Positions 27,904 to 36,499 of a DNA stretch of 55,132 bases are shown one piece after another; the stretch's first letter is position 1, and each line of letters starts with the position of its first letter. The stretch lies in assembly GCA_027315005.1 (NCBI GenBank), contig DAHUZT010000064.1, positions 1 through 55,132 of the forward strand, in the 5' to 3' direction. This stretch comes from Acidimicrobiaceae bacterium (GTDB lineage Bacteria; Actinomycetota; Acidimicrobiia; Acidimicrobiales; RAAP-2). A program made the position numbers and the translations under genes. A model generated the notes under the pieces. It saw only the letters and a program-made list of their open reading frames with translations, made no database searches and was not told the DNA's origin.

Positions 27904-29253
27904 CTATCCGATGGTGAGCGACAGGGTTGCCCAGGCACTCTGGGCGCTGCTCACCGAGCCGAAGGTCGGCTTCGAGGTCACCGCCACGGTGAAGATGGAC
28001 GTACCGGCGACCGTGGGTGTGCCCTTGATCACGCCCGCCTTGGTCAGCTCGAGTCCGGCGGGCAACGAGCCCTCGACCACGCTCCAGGCGTACGGCGCCT
28101 GCCCGCCCGAAGAGGCGAGCCCGGCCGCGTACCGGGTGCCGACGGTACCGGCGGGAAGTGTCGAGGTGGAAACCGCCAGGTTGAAGGGCAGGGAGTCACC
28201 GGCCAGGGCTGGGATCGCCTGGTAGGTCGCGAGCAGGTTGGGTCCGTTCGCACCCGGGTAGGTGAAGGCCCCGAGACCACTGCCCGCCGTCAGCTGGAAG
28301 GAGGCGAGGGCAGTCACCGGGCTCACGCCGTTCTTGCTGAAGTCCAGGGTCGGCGATTTCCCCATGGCCAGAATCGCCTGGATCACGAGAGCCGTCGAAT
28401 CAGGGTCGGTCGTACCGGGTGAACCGGCAGTGTTGGGTTCGTAGCCCCAGCCGCCGTTGCTGTCCTGCGAATGGTGCAGGAACCGGACGGCATTGGTCTC
28501 GACCGTGCCCCCCAGGACACCTTGGGCCGCCAGCCCCTCGATGGCGAGGGCCGTCGCGTTGGTATCCGGACCCTGGAAGGAGGCCGGAGACCCACTGCAC
28601 GGATTGAGGGAGTTGTCCGGAGTCGTCCAACCTCCATCCGAACATTGCTGCTTCGTGAGCCAGGACTCTGCACTGGTCACGACCGACGATGAGGTGACGC
28701 CGACGGCAGCAAGGGCGGCGAGGGCCAGACCCTGGGTGTAGTTCCCGACCGAGTAGTCGCTGAGCTGCAGCTCGGTGCCGAACAGACCGGCGTCGGAACC
28801 ACTCGTCTGCTGGGTGTTCTCGAGACGCGCCGCCAGCAGGGCCAGGTCGCCGGCCGGAAGGCCGAGGGCGTGGGCGTCGAGCATGATCAGGGCCAGCTGA
28901 CCAGGACCGTCGGCTCCGTCGACGGTCACGTAGTTCTCGAAATTGAAGGCGAGGAAGTAGAGCCCCACCCTCGCCTGGTGGAGATCGCCGGCGCTGGCCA
29001 GGGCTAGAACGGCGTTGGCGGTCGCCGAGAGGTCGGGCTGGCTCAGATCGGAGGCAAGCGGGATGTACGGTTCCGATCCGAACTGTCCGGCCAACCAGGT
29101 GGAGGCTTGTTCGGCCGCGGAAATTTGCGGCAGGGACGTGGACGACGTCGAGGTGACGGTGGAGGCGGTTGCAGAGGCCGGCGGGGACGCGACGGCCGTC
29201 AGCAGCAGGCTGGCTCCGATGCAGGCTGCCGCCAGGAGGCGTTTGATGGACAT
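27904..29253 (-). CDS. Secreted alpha/alpha-toroid protein with C-terminal Ig-like domain
   Basis: A 449-residue exported protein. The signal peptide is MSIKRLLAAACIGASLLLTA with cleavage probably after PPASATA. The region about 45-340 has prenyltransferase/squalene-cyclase-type repeats: ADGPGQLALIMLDAHALG, LTKQQCSDGGWTTPDNSL, and LHHSQDSNGGWGYEPNTAG followed by DSTALVIQAILAMG. The Q-x3-G-G-W pattern predicts an alpha/alpha barrel. The last about 110 residues look like a putative-Ig (He_PIG) domain (LPAGLELTKAGVIKGTPTVAG). It lacks the DxDD or Zn ligands of cyclases and prenyltransferases, so binding rather than catalysis is likely, similar to intrinsic-factor/transcobalamin-like folds. GAGGA precedes the ATG. 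Confidence 0.82.
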   Translation of the reverse strand: MSIKRLLAAACIGASLLLTAVASPPASATASTVTSTSSTSLPQISAAEQASTWLAGQFGSEPYIPLASDLSQPDLSATANAVLALASAGDLHQARVGLYFLAFNFENYVTVDGADGPGQLALIMLDAHALGLPAGDLALLAARLENTQQTSGSDAGLFGTELQLSDYSVGNYTQGLALAALAAVGVTSSSVVTSAESWLTKQQCSDGGWTTPDNSLNPCSGSPASFQGPDTNATALAIEGLAAQGVLGGTVETNAVRFLHHSQDSNGGWGYEPNTAGSPGTTDPDSTALVIQAILAMGKSPTLDFSKNGVSPVTALASFQLTAGSGLGAFTYPGANGPNLLATYQAIPALAGDSLPFNLAVSTSTLPAGTVGTRYAAGLASSGGQAPYAWSVVEGSLPAGLELTKAGVIKGTPTVAGTSIFTVAVTSKPTFGSVSSAQSAWATLSLTIG

Positions 29254-29526
29254 GGGTCGATCCTCGTTTCCGGGCTGGACCCGGAGACGCCGACACCCTG
29301 GGTGCACGACCTACCGAGTCCGGCCGCGCTTCTCGGCGGGTACGGACTCAACTGATCGGCGGATCGGTATCCCGGCTCGTGGCACCGGGCATACCGTGCA
29401 CCCAGTGTCACCTACGGTTGCGGACCAGCGCCGGACTTCGACCGGCTTCCCCGAGCCACCTGCCTGTTGACCAGAGCACGCTACCAGAGCACCGTCGAGC
29501 CTGCCCGGCCGCGTGTCAACCAGGCT
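29254..29526. other. Gap between the toroid gene and the phospholipase gene
   Basis: Together with the adjoining 16-bp repeats this gap is about 310 bp. It should contain the minus-strand promoter of the toroid gene. I see no gene in it. Confidence 0.3.
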
Positions 29527-29574
29527 CTGTCCTCAGGTGGGACTGTCGTCAGGTGGGGCTGTCCTCAGGTGGGG
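29527..29574. repeat. Three 16-bp tandem repeats at the phospholipase 3' end
   Basis: Three copies of CTGTCCTCAGGTGGGG (one or two substitutions each). The first copy encountered by the phospholipase gene contains its TGA stop, and the other two lie just after it, each offering another TGA in the same register minus frame shift of 16. The array may reflect slippage at the gene end. Confidence 0.85.
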
Positions 29575-31136
29575 CTCGGAGTCCGCCGAACCGTCCCGAG
29601 CTCCTGGGTGGGCATGACCTGGGGATCGGGCATCGGGTAGGGAGGCTGACCGGAGTCGATCTCCAACAGGTCGGACTGCTGGCAGCCGAGCGAGTCGACG
29701 TAGGCAACCGTGTCACCCGAAGTCGTCGGCAGCACCGGGGTGGACGGGTCCGGGCTCCCCAACCGCAGCGTCGACATGAGGGTGCCGACGGTCTTGCGCC
29801 GCCACTCGGAGATGTTGGGGGCGGTGACACCGAAGCGCTCCTCCAGGAAGCGGAGCTGTGAGGTGTGATCGAAGGTCTCCGACGACACGTAGCCACCACG
29901 GCTGAACGGAGAGACCACGATCATCGGTACCCGGAAGCCGAGACCGAGCGGACCGGCCAGACCTTGGGCGTCCGAGGGAAGCGGGGTGGTCGTGACGTAC
30001 TCGCCCAGTGTGCCCGGAGGGGCGACCGGTGGTGGCACGTGGTCGAAGAACCCGTCGTTCTCGTCGTACATGACGAACAAGACCGTCTTCGACCAGGTCC
30101 GCTCATCGGCAGTGAGCGTCCGCAGGACCTGGTCGATGAACCAAGCCCCGAGGGCGGGTGGGGCCGGAGGGTGTTCGTCGTAGCCGAGCGGAGGAACGAT
30201 CCACGAGACACTGGGTAGGGTGCCAGCCCGCACGTCATGGGTGAAGGTGGCGGGGAATGTGGGATCGAACGCCTTCTGGTAGAGGGCGGAACGGGGGTTC
30301 GAGTACTGGGAGAAGTACGGCAAGATGGCATCGGACACCAGAAGGACGCCATCGAAGCCGGCCCGGTAGGTGCTACCCGGAGGGGTGTAGACCTTCCAGG
30401 AGATGCCGGCATCCTCCAAGACCTCCGGCATGGTCGTCCAGTTGACGCTGAACCGGGCGTCGGGAGACCCCGAGGTGATCAGCACCGGCCCTCCGTGGCC
30501 GCCGGCCGGGTCGATCGTCCCGGACATCGACATCAGGCGGTTCGGATGGGTCGGACCGAGGATGGAGCAGTGGTACCCGTCGCACAGGGTGAAGGCGTCG
30601 GCCAGTGCATAGTGGTAAGGAAGGTCGGCCCGTCCGTAGTAGCCCATGGTGAGCAGCCCGTTGACGGGCCCTTCGTAGCTCGCGGCTGTGTGGGTGGCCA
30701 CGAATGAGTCCATCGCCCCATGGTTGCGGCACAGGTGCTGGGGAAGCCAGTTGTGGGTGAGATCGTGGGTGCACTCGGCCTGCCGGGTCGTGATGTCGAG
30801 ATGGAACGGGAGCTGGCGCCCGACCGGGCCGCGACTGGTGTTGGAGGGGTCCGGCTGTGAGAACGCTCCGAGGCTGCCCGGGGGATGGTCATCGAAGCCG
30901 CGCACGCCGCGGTAGGTGCCGAAGTAGTGGTCGAACGACCGGTTCTCCATCATCAGGAACACCACATGCTCCACTGCGCCCAGGTCCGATCCGGCCGGGG
31001 CCGTCCGTGCCGCCTTGTCGATCGCGGTGGGTGAACCGCACGCCGCGGCCAGCACCCCGGCCCCTGCCGCCATCGCTGCTCCAAGAAACACCCTGCGGTC
31101 GAAGACCGGAGAAACCGATCGCGCGCTCATTGGCAT
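29565..31136 (-). CDS. Tat-exported lipoprotein of the phospholipase C/acid phosphatase (AcpA) family
   Basis: A 523-residue phosphoesterase. The N terminus DRRVFLGAAMAAGAGVLAAACG has the twin arginines (14-15) of a Tat signal and a lipobox with Cys33, so it is likely exported folded and lipid-anchored. The catalytic start of the family is visible as FLMMENRSFDHYFGTYRGVRG (in two pieces around residues 60-80), followed by THDLTHNW and, later, YDENDGFFDHVPPP and GFRVPMIVVSPFSRGG, the metal-binding boxes of bacterial phosphatidylcholine-type PLC and AcpA. Mycobacterial PLCs act on host or environmental phospholipids; the substrate here is unproven. It is divergent from the MutS-like operon. Confidence 0.88.
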   Translation of the reverse strand: MPMSARSVSPVFDRRVFLGAAMAAGAGVLAAACGSPTAIDKAARTAPAGSDLGAVEHVVFLMMENRSFDHYFGTYRGVRGFDDHPPGSLGAFSQPDPSNTSRGPVGRQLPFHLDITTRQAECTHDLTHNWLPQHLCRNHGAMDSFVATHTAASYEGPVNGLLTMGYYGRADLPYHYALADAFTLCDGYHCSILGPTHPNRLMSMSGTIDPAGGHGGPVLITSGSPDARFSVNWTTMPEVLEDAGISWKVYTPPGSTYRAGFDGVLLVSDAILPYFSQYSNPRSALYQKAFDPTFPATFTHDVRAGTLPSVSWIVPPLGYDEHPPAPPALGAWFIDQVLRTLTADERTWSKTVLFVMYDENDGFFDHVPPPVAPPGTLGEYVTTTPLPSDAQGLAGPLGLGFRVPMIVVSPFSRGGYVSSETFDHTSQLRFLEERFGVTAPNISEWRRKTVGTLMSTLRLGSPDPSTPVLPTTSGDTVAYVDSLGCQQSDLLEIDSGQPPYPMPDPQVMPTQELGTVRRTPSPT

Positions 31137-31402
31137 GGACGACCCCCTTGTCGCACCGAGCGTGGCTCACATCGAGCTCCAGTGCAAGGATCGCACCCGC
31201 TCCGGAGGCATGGCCCCGGACGACCATGGGAACAGCCGCGGTTGACCGCGCCCCGTCATCGGTGCGGTATCCGTCCGGAAGGCAGTGCGGTAGCATCGTT
31301 ACCGGCGATGGGGCTCGCCCGAACCGCCGATCAGTGGGTTCGCACCACGGTGGGCTAATGGCTCCTGGAAATTGCGCGTCAGCGATTGACAGGAGGATCA
31401 CC
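31137..31402. other. Divergent region between phospholipase and MutS-like operon
   Basis: About 270 bp with no supported gene. TAGCAT near 31292 and a CTAATG-containing stretch near 31357 could be plus-strand -10 elements, but neither is convincing. Confidence 0.3.
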
Positions 31403-31513
31403 ATGTCCGCGAAGTGGGCCCCCGGCCGCAAGGGCGTCGATCGGCCGAGCAGATCCGCGTCGGGTCGATTCGTCATGTGTCGTCACCGGTTCACTTCGGT
31501 CCGGACGACATGA
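31403..31513 (+). CDS. Short upstream ORF coupled to the MutS-like operon
   Basis: A 36-residue, strongly basic peptide (begins MSAKWAPGRKGVDRPS, ends FTSVRTT) with the best ribosome binding site of the region, AGGAGG six bases before its ATG. Its TGA overlaps the ATG of the first MutS-like gene as ATGA, while that gene has no ribosome binding site of its own. I therefore read it as a translational coupler or regulatory leader ORF. It could also mean the true MutS-like protein starts elsewhere. No homologue is recognised. Confidence 0.55.
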   Translation: MSAKWAPGRKGVDRPSRSASGRFVMCRHRFTSVRTT

Positions 31514-33201
31514 CGAGTGCCCTCATCAGTCGTCCCGATGGACAAGCCGGACCCGGTCGACCCGATGGAGAGGTTGCGGTCGCCGGATCGGGTCAAGGGG
31601 GCCGGAGCCGGGTGGCCCCACCTCCGTCGATCGAGCTCTCGGGGGAGGAGGACGGTGATTCTCGTCCGGCGCCGCACAGCATTCTCTTCTCGAGGCCCGA
31701 GGACCGAGTCAGTGCCAGTGCAGCTTCCGAGCCGGCGTACTTCGGTTATCTCAACCTCGATCGGGTCATCGAATCGATGACCAACAATCATGACGAGTAC
31801 GACCTTCGACCCTTCTTCTACACGCGGCTCGGGGATTGCGACGCCGTCCACTACCGCCACGAGGTCCTGCAGGACCTGGAGAACCGGGTGGTCCTCGATG
31901 CAATCAGGGCCTTCACCCGAGCCATGCGCTCGGTGAGAGACAAGCTGAAACGGGCAAGCAACACCTCCTACGAGATCGAGCGACAGGGTTGGCTCGTCGG
32001 AGCGGTCGACGAATACACCGTCGGGGTCACGTCACTGGCCCGTGGCCTTGCATCAGCCGAAGTGCGCTCGCGGGGTCTTCGCGCCTTCACCACCTACCTC
32101 ACCGGCTATCTCTCTTCGACGGCCTTCGCATCATTGATCGAGGAGTCCGAGGCTCTCGGAGCCGAGCTACAGCGGGTGCGCTACTGCCTACTGATCAGAG
32201 GCGGCAAGGTCACGGTAAGGAACTACGAGTCACAGCCTGACTACAGCGCGGAAGTGCTGGAGGTGTTCGAGCGGTTCAAGCAGGACGCACCACAGGACTA
32301 CCGTGTCGGCTTCTCCGATCATCTGGACATGGACCACGTCGAAGCCCAGATTGTCGATCGGGTGGCGCGACTGTTTCCTGATGTCTTCGCGTCGCTGAAG
32401 TCGTTTTGCGACCGTCACGCCGAGTTTTTCGACGTGCAGATCCGCGAGTTCGACCGGGAGGTCCATCTCTACGTCGCCTGTCTCGAGTACATCGCCAACA
32501 TGCACTCCTCCGGATTGCAATTCTGCTATCCCGAAGTTTCGAGCACTTCGAAAGCGATCGCCGCCCGCGATACGTTCGACCTGGGGCTGGCCGCCAAGCT
32601 CGTCTCCCAGGGAAACACCGTGGTCTGCAACGACTTCCACCTGGACGGACCCGAGCGTGTGCTCGTCATCTCGGGGCCCAACCAGGGGGGCAAGACGACC
32701 CTGGCGCGAACGTTCGGTCAGCTCCACCATTTGGCTGCGATCGGATGCCCGGTACCCGGAAGCAGTGCCCGGCTCTTCCTCTTCGACCAGATGTTCACTC
32801 ATTTCGGCTCCGAGGAGGAGCTGGCCAACTTGAGCGGGAAGTTGGAAGAGGATCTGGTGAGACTCCGGGGCGCTCTCAGAGCGGCCACTCACCGAAGCAT
32901 CATCATTATGAACGAGATCTTCGCCTCGACGACACTCCAGGACGCCCTGGGATTGGGCACACGGGTGTTGAACACGATCACCGACCTGGACCTGCTCGGA
33001 GTCTACGTCACGTTCGTCGACGAGCTCGCCTCTCTGAACGAGTCGACGGTCTCCATGGTGAGCACCATCGTCCCCGACAACCCGGCGCTGCGGACCTACA
33101 AGGTGGTCCGAAAGCCGGCAGACGGCCTCGCCTACGCCGCCGCGATTGCGGAGAAGTACGGCCTCACCTATGACCGGCTGAAGGAACGGATCGTGCCATG
33201 A
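31510..33201 (+). CDS. MutS-like ATPase A (core and ATPase domains only)
   Basis: A 563-residue protein with a variable, low-complexity N terminus (1-70), a long helical clamp/lever-like region (about 80-350), and a MutS domain V. The Walker A is GPNQGGKTTLARTFGQ (from about 389), the MutS-type loop is FTHFGSEEELANLSGKLEEDL, and Walker B reads IIIMNEIFASTTLQ, with Asn468-Glu469 in place of the Asp-Glu normal in MutS. The mismatch-reading domain I (with its Phe-x-Glu) is absent. The His after the signature, present in partner B, is replaced (VYVTFVDELA). It overlaps the next gene as ATGA, so the pair probably forms a heterodimer. Role in DNA repair is not implied; related ATPase-only MutS homologues are functionally obscure. 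Confidence 0.82.
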   Translation: MTSALISRPDGQAGPGRPDGEVAVAGSGQGGRSRVAPPPSIELSGEEDGDSRPAPHSILFSRPEDRVSASAASEPAYFGYLNLDRVIESMTNNHDEYDLRPFFYTRLGDCDAVHYRHEVLQDLENRVVLDAIRAFTRAMRSVRDKLKRASNTSYEIERQGWLVGAVDEYTVGVTSLARGLASAEVRSRGLRAFTTYLTGYLSSTAFASLIEESEALGAELQRVRYCLLIRGGKVTVRNYESQPDYSAEVLEVFERFKQDAPQDYRVGFSDHLDMDHVEAQIVDRVARLFPDVFASLKSFCDRHAEFFDVQIREFDREVHLYVACLEYIANMHSSGLQFCYPEVSSTSKAIAARDTFDLGLAAKLVSQGNTVVCNDFHLDGPERVLVISGPNQGGKTTLARTFGQLHHLAAIGCPVPGSSARLFLFDQMFTHFGSEEELANLSGKLEEDLVRLRGALRAATHRSIIIMNEIFASTTLQDALGLGTRVLNTITDLDLLGVYVTFVDELASLNESTVSMVSTIVPDNPALRTYKVVRKPADGLAYAAAIAEKYGLTYDRLKERIVP

Positions 33202-34739
33202 AGGCTCACCTCCTGTTCAAGGAGCGGGATTTCGAAGAATCGAGCTCGTTCCGGGTTGACGAAGGACCCGTGCAGGACCTGGAACTGCAGACCCTGCTCG
33301 AAGCGATGGCCGAAGGCGACAAATTCCTCTTTGATACGGCCGGCAAGGTTCTGCTGTCGGGTCTGGACGACCCCGAAGCGATCGAGTTTCGCCAGGCGAT
33401 CCTGCGGGACTGCATCGACCATCCCGACACCGTGAGAGCCCTGTACGACGTGACGCAGGCGGCGTTCGAAGGAAAGCGGTACTTCTTCGGATTCCCATCG
33501 CATCACCCATCGGGAATTCTGAGCCACGCAGTACAGTCGCTCGAACTGTACTTCGAGCAGCTCAAGCACTTGCGACGTATCGCAGATGAGCACGCCGACG
33601 AATTCCAGTCAGAAGGATTCACAGCGCTCATGGAGATGCTGGTTAGGGAACTCGATGATGACTACTTCCGCGTCATCGACTCTCACCTGAGGCAGCTCAG
33701 GTTTCGCGGTGGCCTTCTCTTGAGCGCCGAACTCGGCGTCGCCAACAAGGGAACGGCATACGTGCTGCGTTCCCTGAGCTCACGCAACAGGGGATGGAAG
33801 GCTCGCGTAGGAATCGGTACAGGGCCTTCCTACTCGTTCGAACTGCATCCGAGGGACGAAGCGGGAGCCCGGGCACTCTCGAAGGTCCGAGACCGAGGTA
33901 TCAACCTCGTGGCCAACGCGCTCGCGCAGTCGATGGAGCATGTCCAGAGCTTCTTCGCCATGCTTCGGTTCGAGCTGGCGTTCTACGTGAGCTGCGTCAA
34001 TGTGCACGATCGGCTCACCACCAAGGGTGAGCCGACCTGCATGCCCACCGCCCTGCCTTGCAGCCCACCCGGTCTGTTCGCACGCGACCTCCTGGATGTC
34101 TGCTTGACGCTCACCGTGAACGATCGAGTGGTGGGTAACGACCTCGATACTGAAGGAAAGGCGCTGGTCATGATCACCGGCGCCAACTCGGGAGGGAAGT
34201 CCACGTTCCTTCGCAGCGTCGGTCTCGCACAGTTGATGATGCAGTGCGGCATGTTCGTGGCGGCTACCACCTTCCGAGGAAGCGTCTCCGCAGGCCTCTT
34301 CACCCACTTCATCAGGAAGGAGGACTCGACCATGGTCAGCGGGAAGCTCGACGAGGAGCTGAGCAGGATGAGCGCCATCGCGGACTCGATCACCCCACAC
34401 TGCATGGTGCTCTTCAACGAGTCCTTCTCCGCGACCAACGAACGCGAGGGATCCGAGATCGCCCGGCAGACGATCTGTGCACTTGTCGATTCCGACATCA
34501 GGGTGTTCTTCGTGACCCATCTGTTCGATCTCGCGGAGAGCCTCCGGTTCCGTGCGCTCGAATCAACCCAGTTCCTACGTGCGGAAAGAGACCCCGATGG
34601 CAACCGAAGCTTCAAAGTGGTGCCAGGCGATCCCCTTCCCACCGGATACGGAGACGACCTCTACCGAAGGCTGTTCCAATCTGATGGCCGCACGATGACG
34701 CCGATCGGCTCGGTCAGAGACCCGCCACTTCCTCGATGA
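33198..34739 (+). CDS. MutS-like ATPase B (core and ATPase domains only)
   Basis: A 513-residue partner of the preceding protein, sharing only the overall plan. The helical region spans about 50-290. The ATPase domain has Walker A GANSGGKSTFLRSVGLAQ (328-345), FTHFIRKEDSTMVSGKLDEEL, Walker B HCMVLFNESFSATN with Asn407-Glu408, and the MutS-type His in FFVTHLFDLAE (Thr440-His441). As in partner A, the mismatch-binding domain is missing and Walker B Asp is Asn. Heterodimer formation, as in MutSbeta or MutS4/5, is inference from the ATGA coupling and divergence of the two sequences. Its last 26 bp overlap the end of the convergent GTPase gene. Confidence 0.83.
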   Translation: MKAHLLFKERDFEESSSFRVDEGPVQDLELQTLLEAMAEGDKFLFDTAGKVLLSGLDDPEAIEFRQAILRDCIDHPDTVRALYDVTQAAFEGKRYFFGFPSHHPSGILSHAVQSLELYFEQLKHLRRIADEHADEFQSEGFTALMEMLVRELDDDYFRVIDSHLRQLRFRGGLLLSAELGVANKGTAYVLRSLSSRNRGWKARVGIGTGPSYSFELHPRDEAGARALSKVRDRGINLVANALAQSMEHVQSFFAMLRFELAFYVSCVNVHDRLTTKGEPTCMPTALPCSPPGLFARDLLDVCLTLTVNDRVVGNDLDTEGKALVMITGANSGGKSTFLRSVGLAQLMMQCGMFVAATTFRGSVSAGLFTHFIRKEDSTMVSGKLDEELSRMSAIADSITPHCMVLFNESFSATNEREGSEIARQTICALVDSDIRVFFVTHLFDLAESLRFRALESTQFLRAERDPDGNRSFKVVPGDPLPTGYGDDLYRRLFQSDGRTMTPIGSVRDPPLPR

Positions 34740-36429
34740 TCTCCTTCGAGTCGTCCATGAACCGCCTGCGCTCCTCCCTGAGGTCCACGGCGAGATCGAC
34801 AGCCTCCTTGGCACGTGACGCTGCCGCGGAAATGGAGATCTGCACCTCCTCGAATTCCAGGACCCGTTCGCGAACGAAGGTCCCCTCGGCCGACCTCAGG
34901 CGCTCGGTCAGATCGTAACGGGCCCTGCCCGCGTGCTTGTCGAACTCTTCGACCAACTTTCGTTGCGCTCGCTGCAGACCTCTCCGCCTGACCAGGGCGG
35001 GGGGTAGTGCGATCCGGGCGATTCTACCGATCACAGCATTCGGCCCTTCCACATGGAGGAACAGATAGGAGAACCGTTGACGCTGGCCTGCGACTCCTGA
35101 GACATGCGGCGCAACCAGCTGCACGTCGAAGAGCCGGTCGGCTATCGCCCGAAGCTTCGCGACCCTGTTCTCGATCCGCTGGGCAAACCTCTCGGCAAGA
35201 TCGTTCCATTCATGCTCGGCATGTGATTGGGCCGCGCGCCACACCGGATCAAAGCCTTCGGTGACCAACTGCTCGATGCACTCACGCAATCCCGTGTCCA
35301 GGTGGCGGACCTGCAACTCGGAGGCCATCGCTGCGAGCCTCGGAGCCGCCGCCTGCGCCGCACGGGCTCCGCCTTCAGCCAGCTCACGCCCGATGGATGT
35401 CGACAGCTGACCGACCTCATGGTCGAGCACCATCCTGTCCTCGGCGAGCAACCGGTGACCCTCGATTGCAGCAGATCCGAAGCGATCAAGCCGGTCAGTG
35501 AGGGTTTGGAGATCCATGGCAAGTGCAGCCTCCTCGATCTGCAGGGACGTTGCGAGATCACCGGCGAGACGTCGGAGCTCACCGATCGCCGCCGATCTCC
35601 GGGCGCCATCGAGATCGCTTCGGACGAAGCGATCGAGGTGTTCCCGGAACGAGCGGAACTCCGAGGCGACCTCCGGCGACCGTCCCGGGAGCCGCTCCAG
35701 CGCCGCCTTCGCGCTCACGCAGTACGGCTCGATCGTCGTGCCGAAGATGCGAGAGACTTGTCCGGCTACGAATCGCCTGACCTGATCGAGGTCATGGCGA
35801 GAGAGATGATCCGCCTTGTTGATGACCAAGAACACCTGGGATTCTCGCTCGTGCAGTTGGCGGAGCAGTTCTCGTTCGCTTTCCGACAAAGGGCTGTCCG
35901 CGGACAGGACCACCACTGCGGCGTCTGAGTCGAGTAGAGCATCGTGAGCCGCCGCCGTGTTGTGCTCATGGATCGACGCCACCCCCGGTGTGTCCACCAA
36001 GACGAGACCGCCAACTCCAAATGATGTGTCGACACCGACTTCGACCCGACGCACGCCCAGATGATTGGACGGATTGCCTTCCTCGGTGGCGTACCTCTTG
36101 ATCGCTTCCGGCCCGATGGCGATCTCTCGACCGTCATCGAAGATCACAGCTACGTGTGGCGGACCGATGTGGACCTCGGTCGCGACCGAAGTGAGCGGAA
36201 GCGAGCCTGAGGGGAGTACGGATTTGCCGATCAATGCATTCACGAGTGTCGATTTCCCTCGCTTGAACTCACCCAGTACGGCGATGTGGAACCGTTGGGA
36301 CCTGATCCGTTCAGCCAACCGTTCGGCTCGCTCCGTCAGATGAGCGTCGCATCCCTCCAAGCCGGCAATGCGCCCCACCAACTGCCCGAGCTCTGCCCAT
36401 CGGAGAGCATCCCTTTCACCCCCGTTCAC
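34714..36429 (-). CDS. Dynamin-like GTPase
   Basis: A 571-residue GTPase. G1 is GEFKRGKSTLVNALIG (53-68), the switch region contains LPLTSVATEV, G3 is DTPG (146-149) and G4 is NKAD (204-207). Large size, the FKRGKST P-loop and a long helical tail (about 270-571) rich in Arg, Glu and Ala place it in the bacterial dynamin-like group. A stretch around 470-490 (IGRIARIALPPALVRRRG) is amphipathic or basic and might be a membrane paddle. The start is GTG; an AGGAAAC site lies upstream. It lies 70 nt downstream of enolase on the same strand and overlaps MutS-like B tail to tail. Bacterial dynamins act in membrane repair or phage defence in some species; the role here is unknown. Confidence 0.82.
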   Translation of the reverse strand: MNGGERDALRWAELGQLVGRIAGLEGCDAHLTERAERLAERIRSQRFHIAVLGEFKRGKSTLVNALIGKSVLPSGSLPLTSVATEVHIGPPHVAVIFDDGREIAIGPEAIKRYATEEGNPSNHLGVRRVEVGVDTSFGVGGLVLVDTPGVASIHEHNTAAAHDALLDSDAAVVVLSADSPLSESERELLRQLHERESQVFLVINKADHLSRHDLDQVRRFVAGQVSRIFGTTIEPYCVSAKAALERLPGRSPEVASEFRSFREHLDRFVRSDLDGARRSAAIGELRRLAGDLATSLQIEEAALAMDLQTLTDRLDRFGSAAIEGHRLLAEDRMVLDHEVGQLSTSIGRELAEGGARAAQAAAPRLAAMASELQVRHLDTGLRECIEQLVTEGFDPVWRAAQSHAEHEWNDLAERFAQRIENRVAKLRAIADRLFDVQLVAPHVSGVAGQRQRFSYLFLHVEGPNAVIGRIARIALPPALVRRRGLQRAQRKLVEEFDKHAGRARYDLTERLRSAEGTFVRERVLEFEEVQISISAAASRAKEAVDLAVDLREERRRFMDDSKEIIEEVAGL

Positions 36430-36499
36430 CGAATGGCCACCGTTTCCTCTCGCGATCGTCGACTACCTCAGAGATGACCGGGACAACCGTGGTCGTCTC

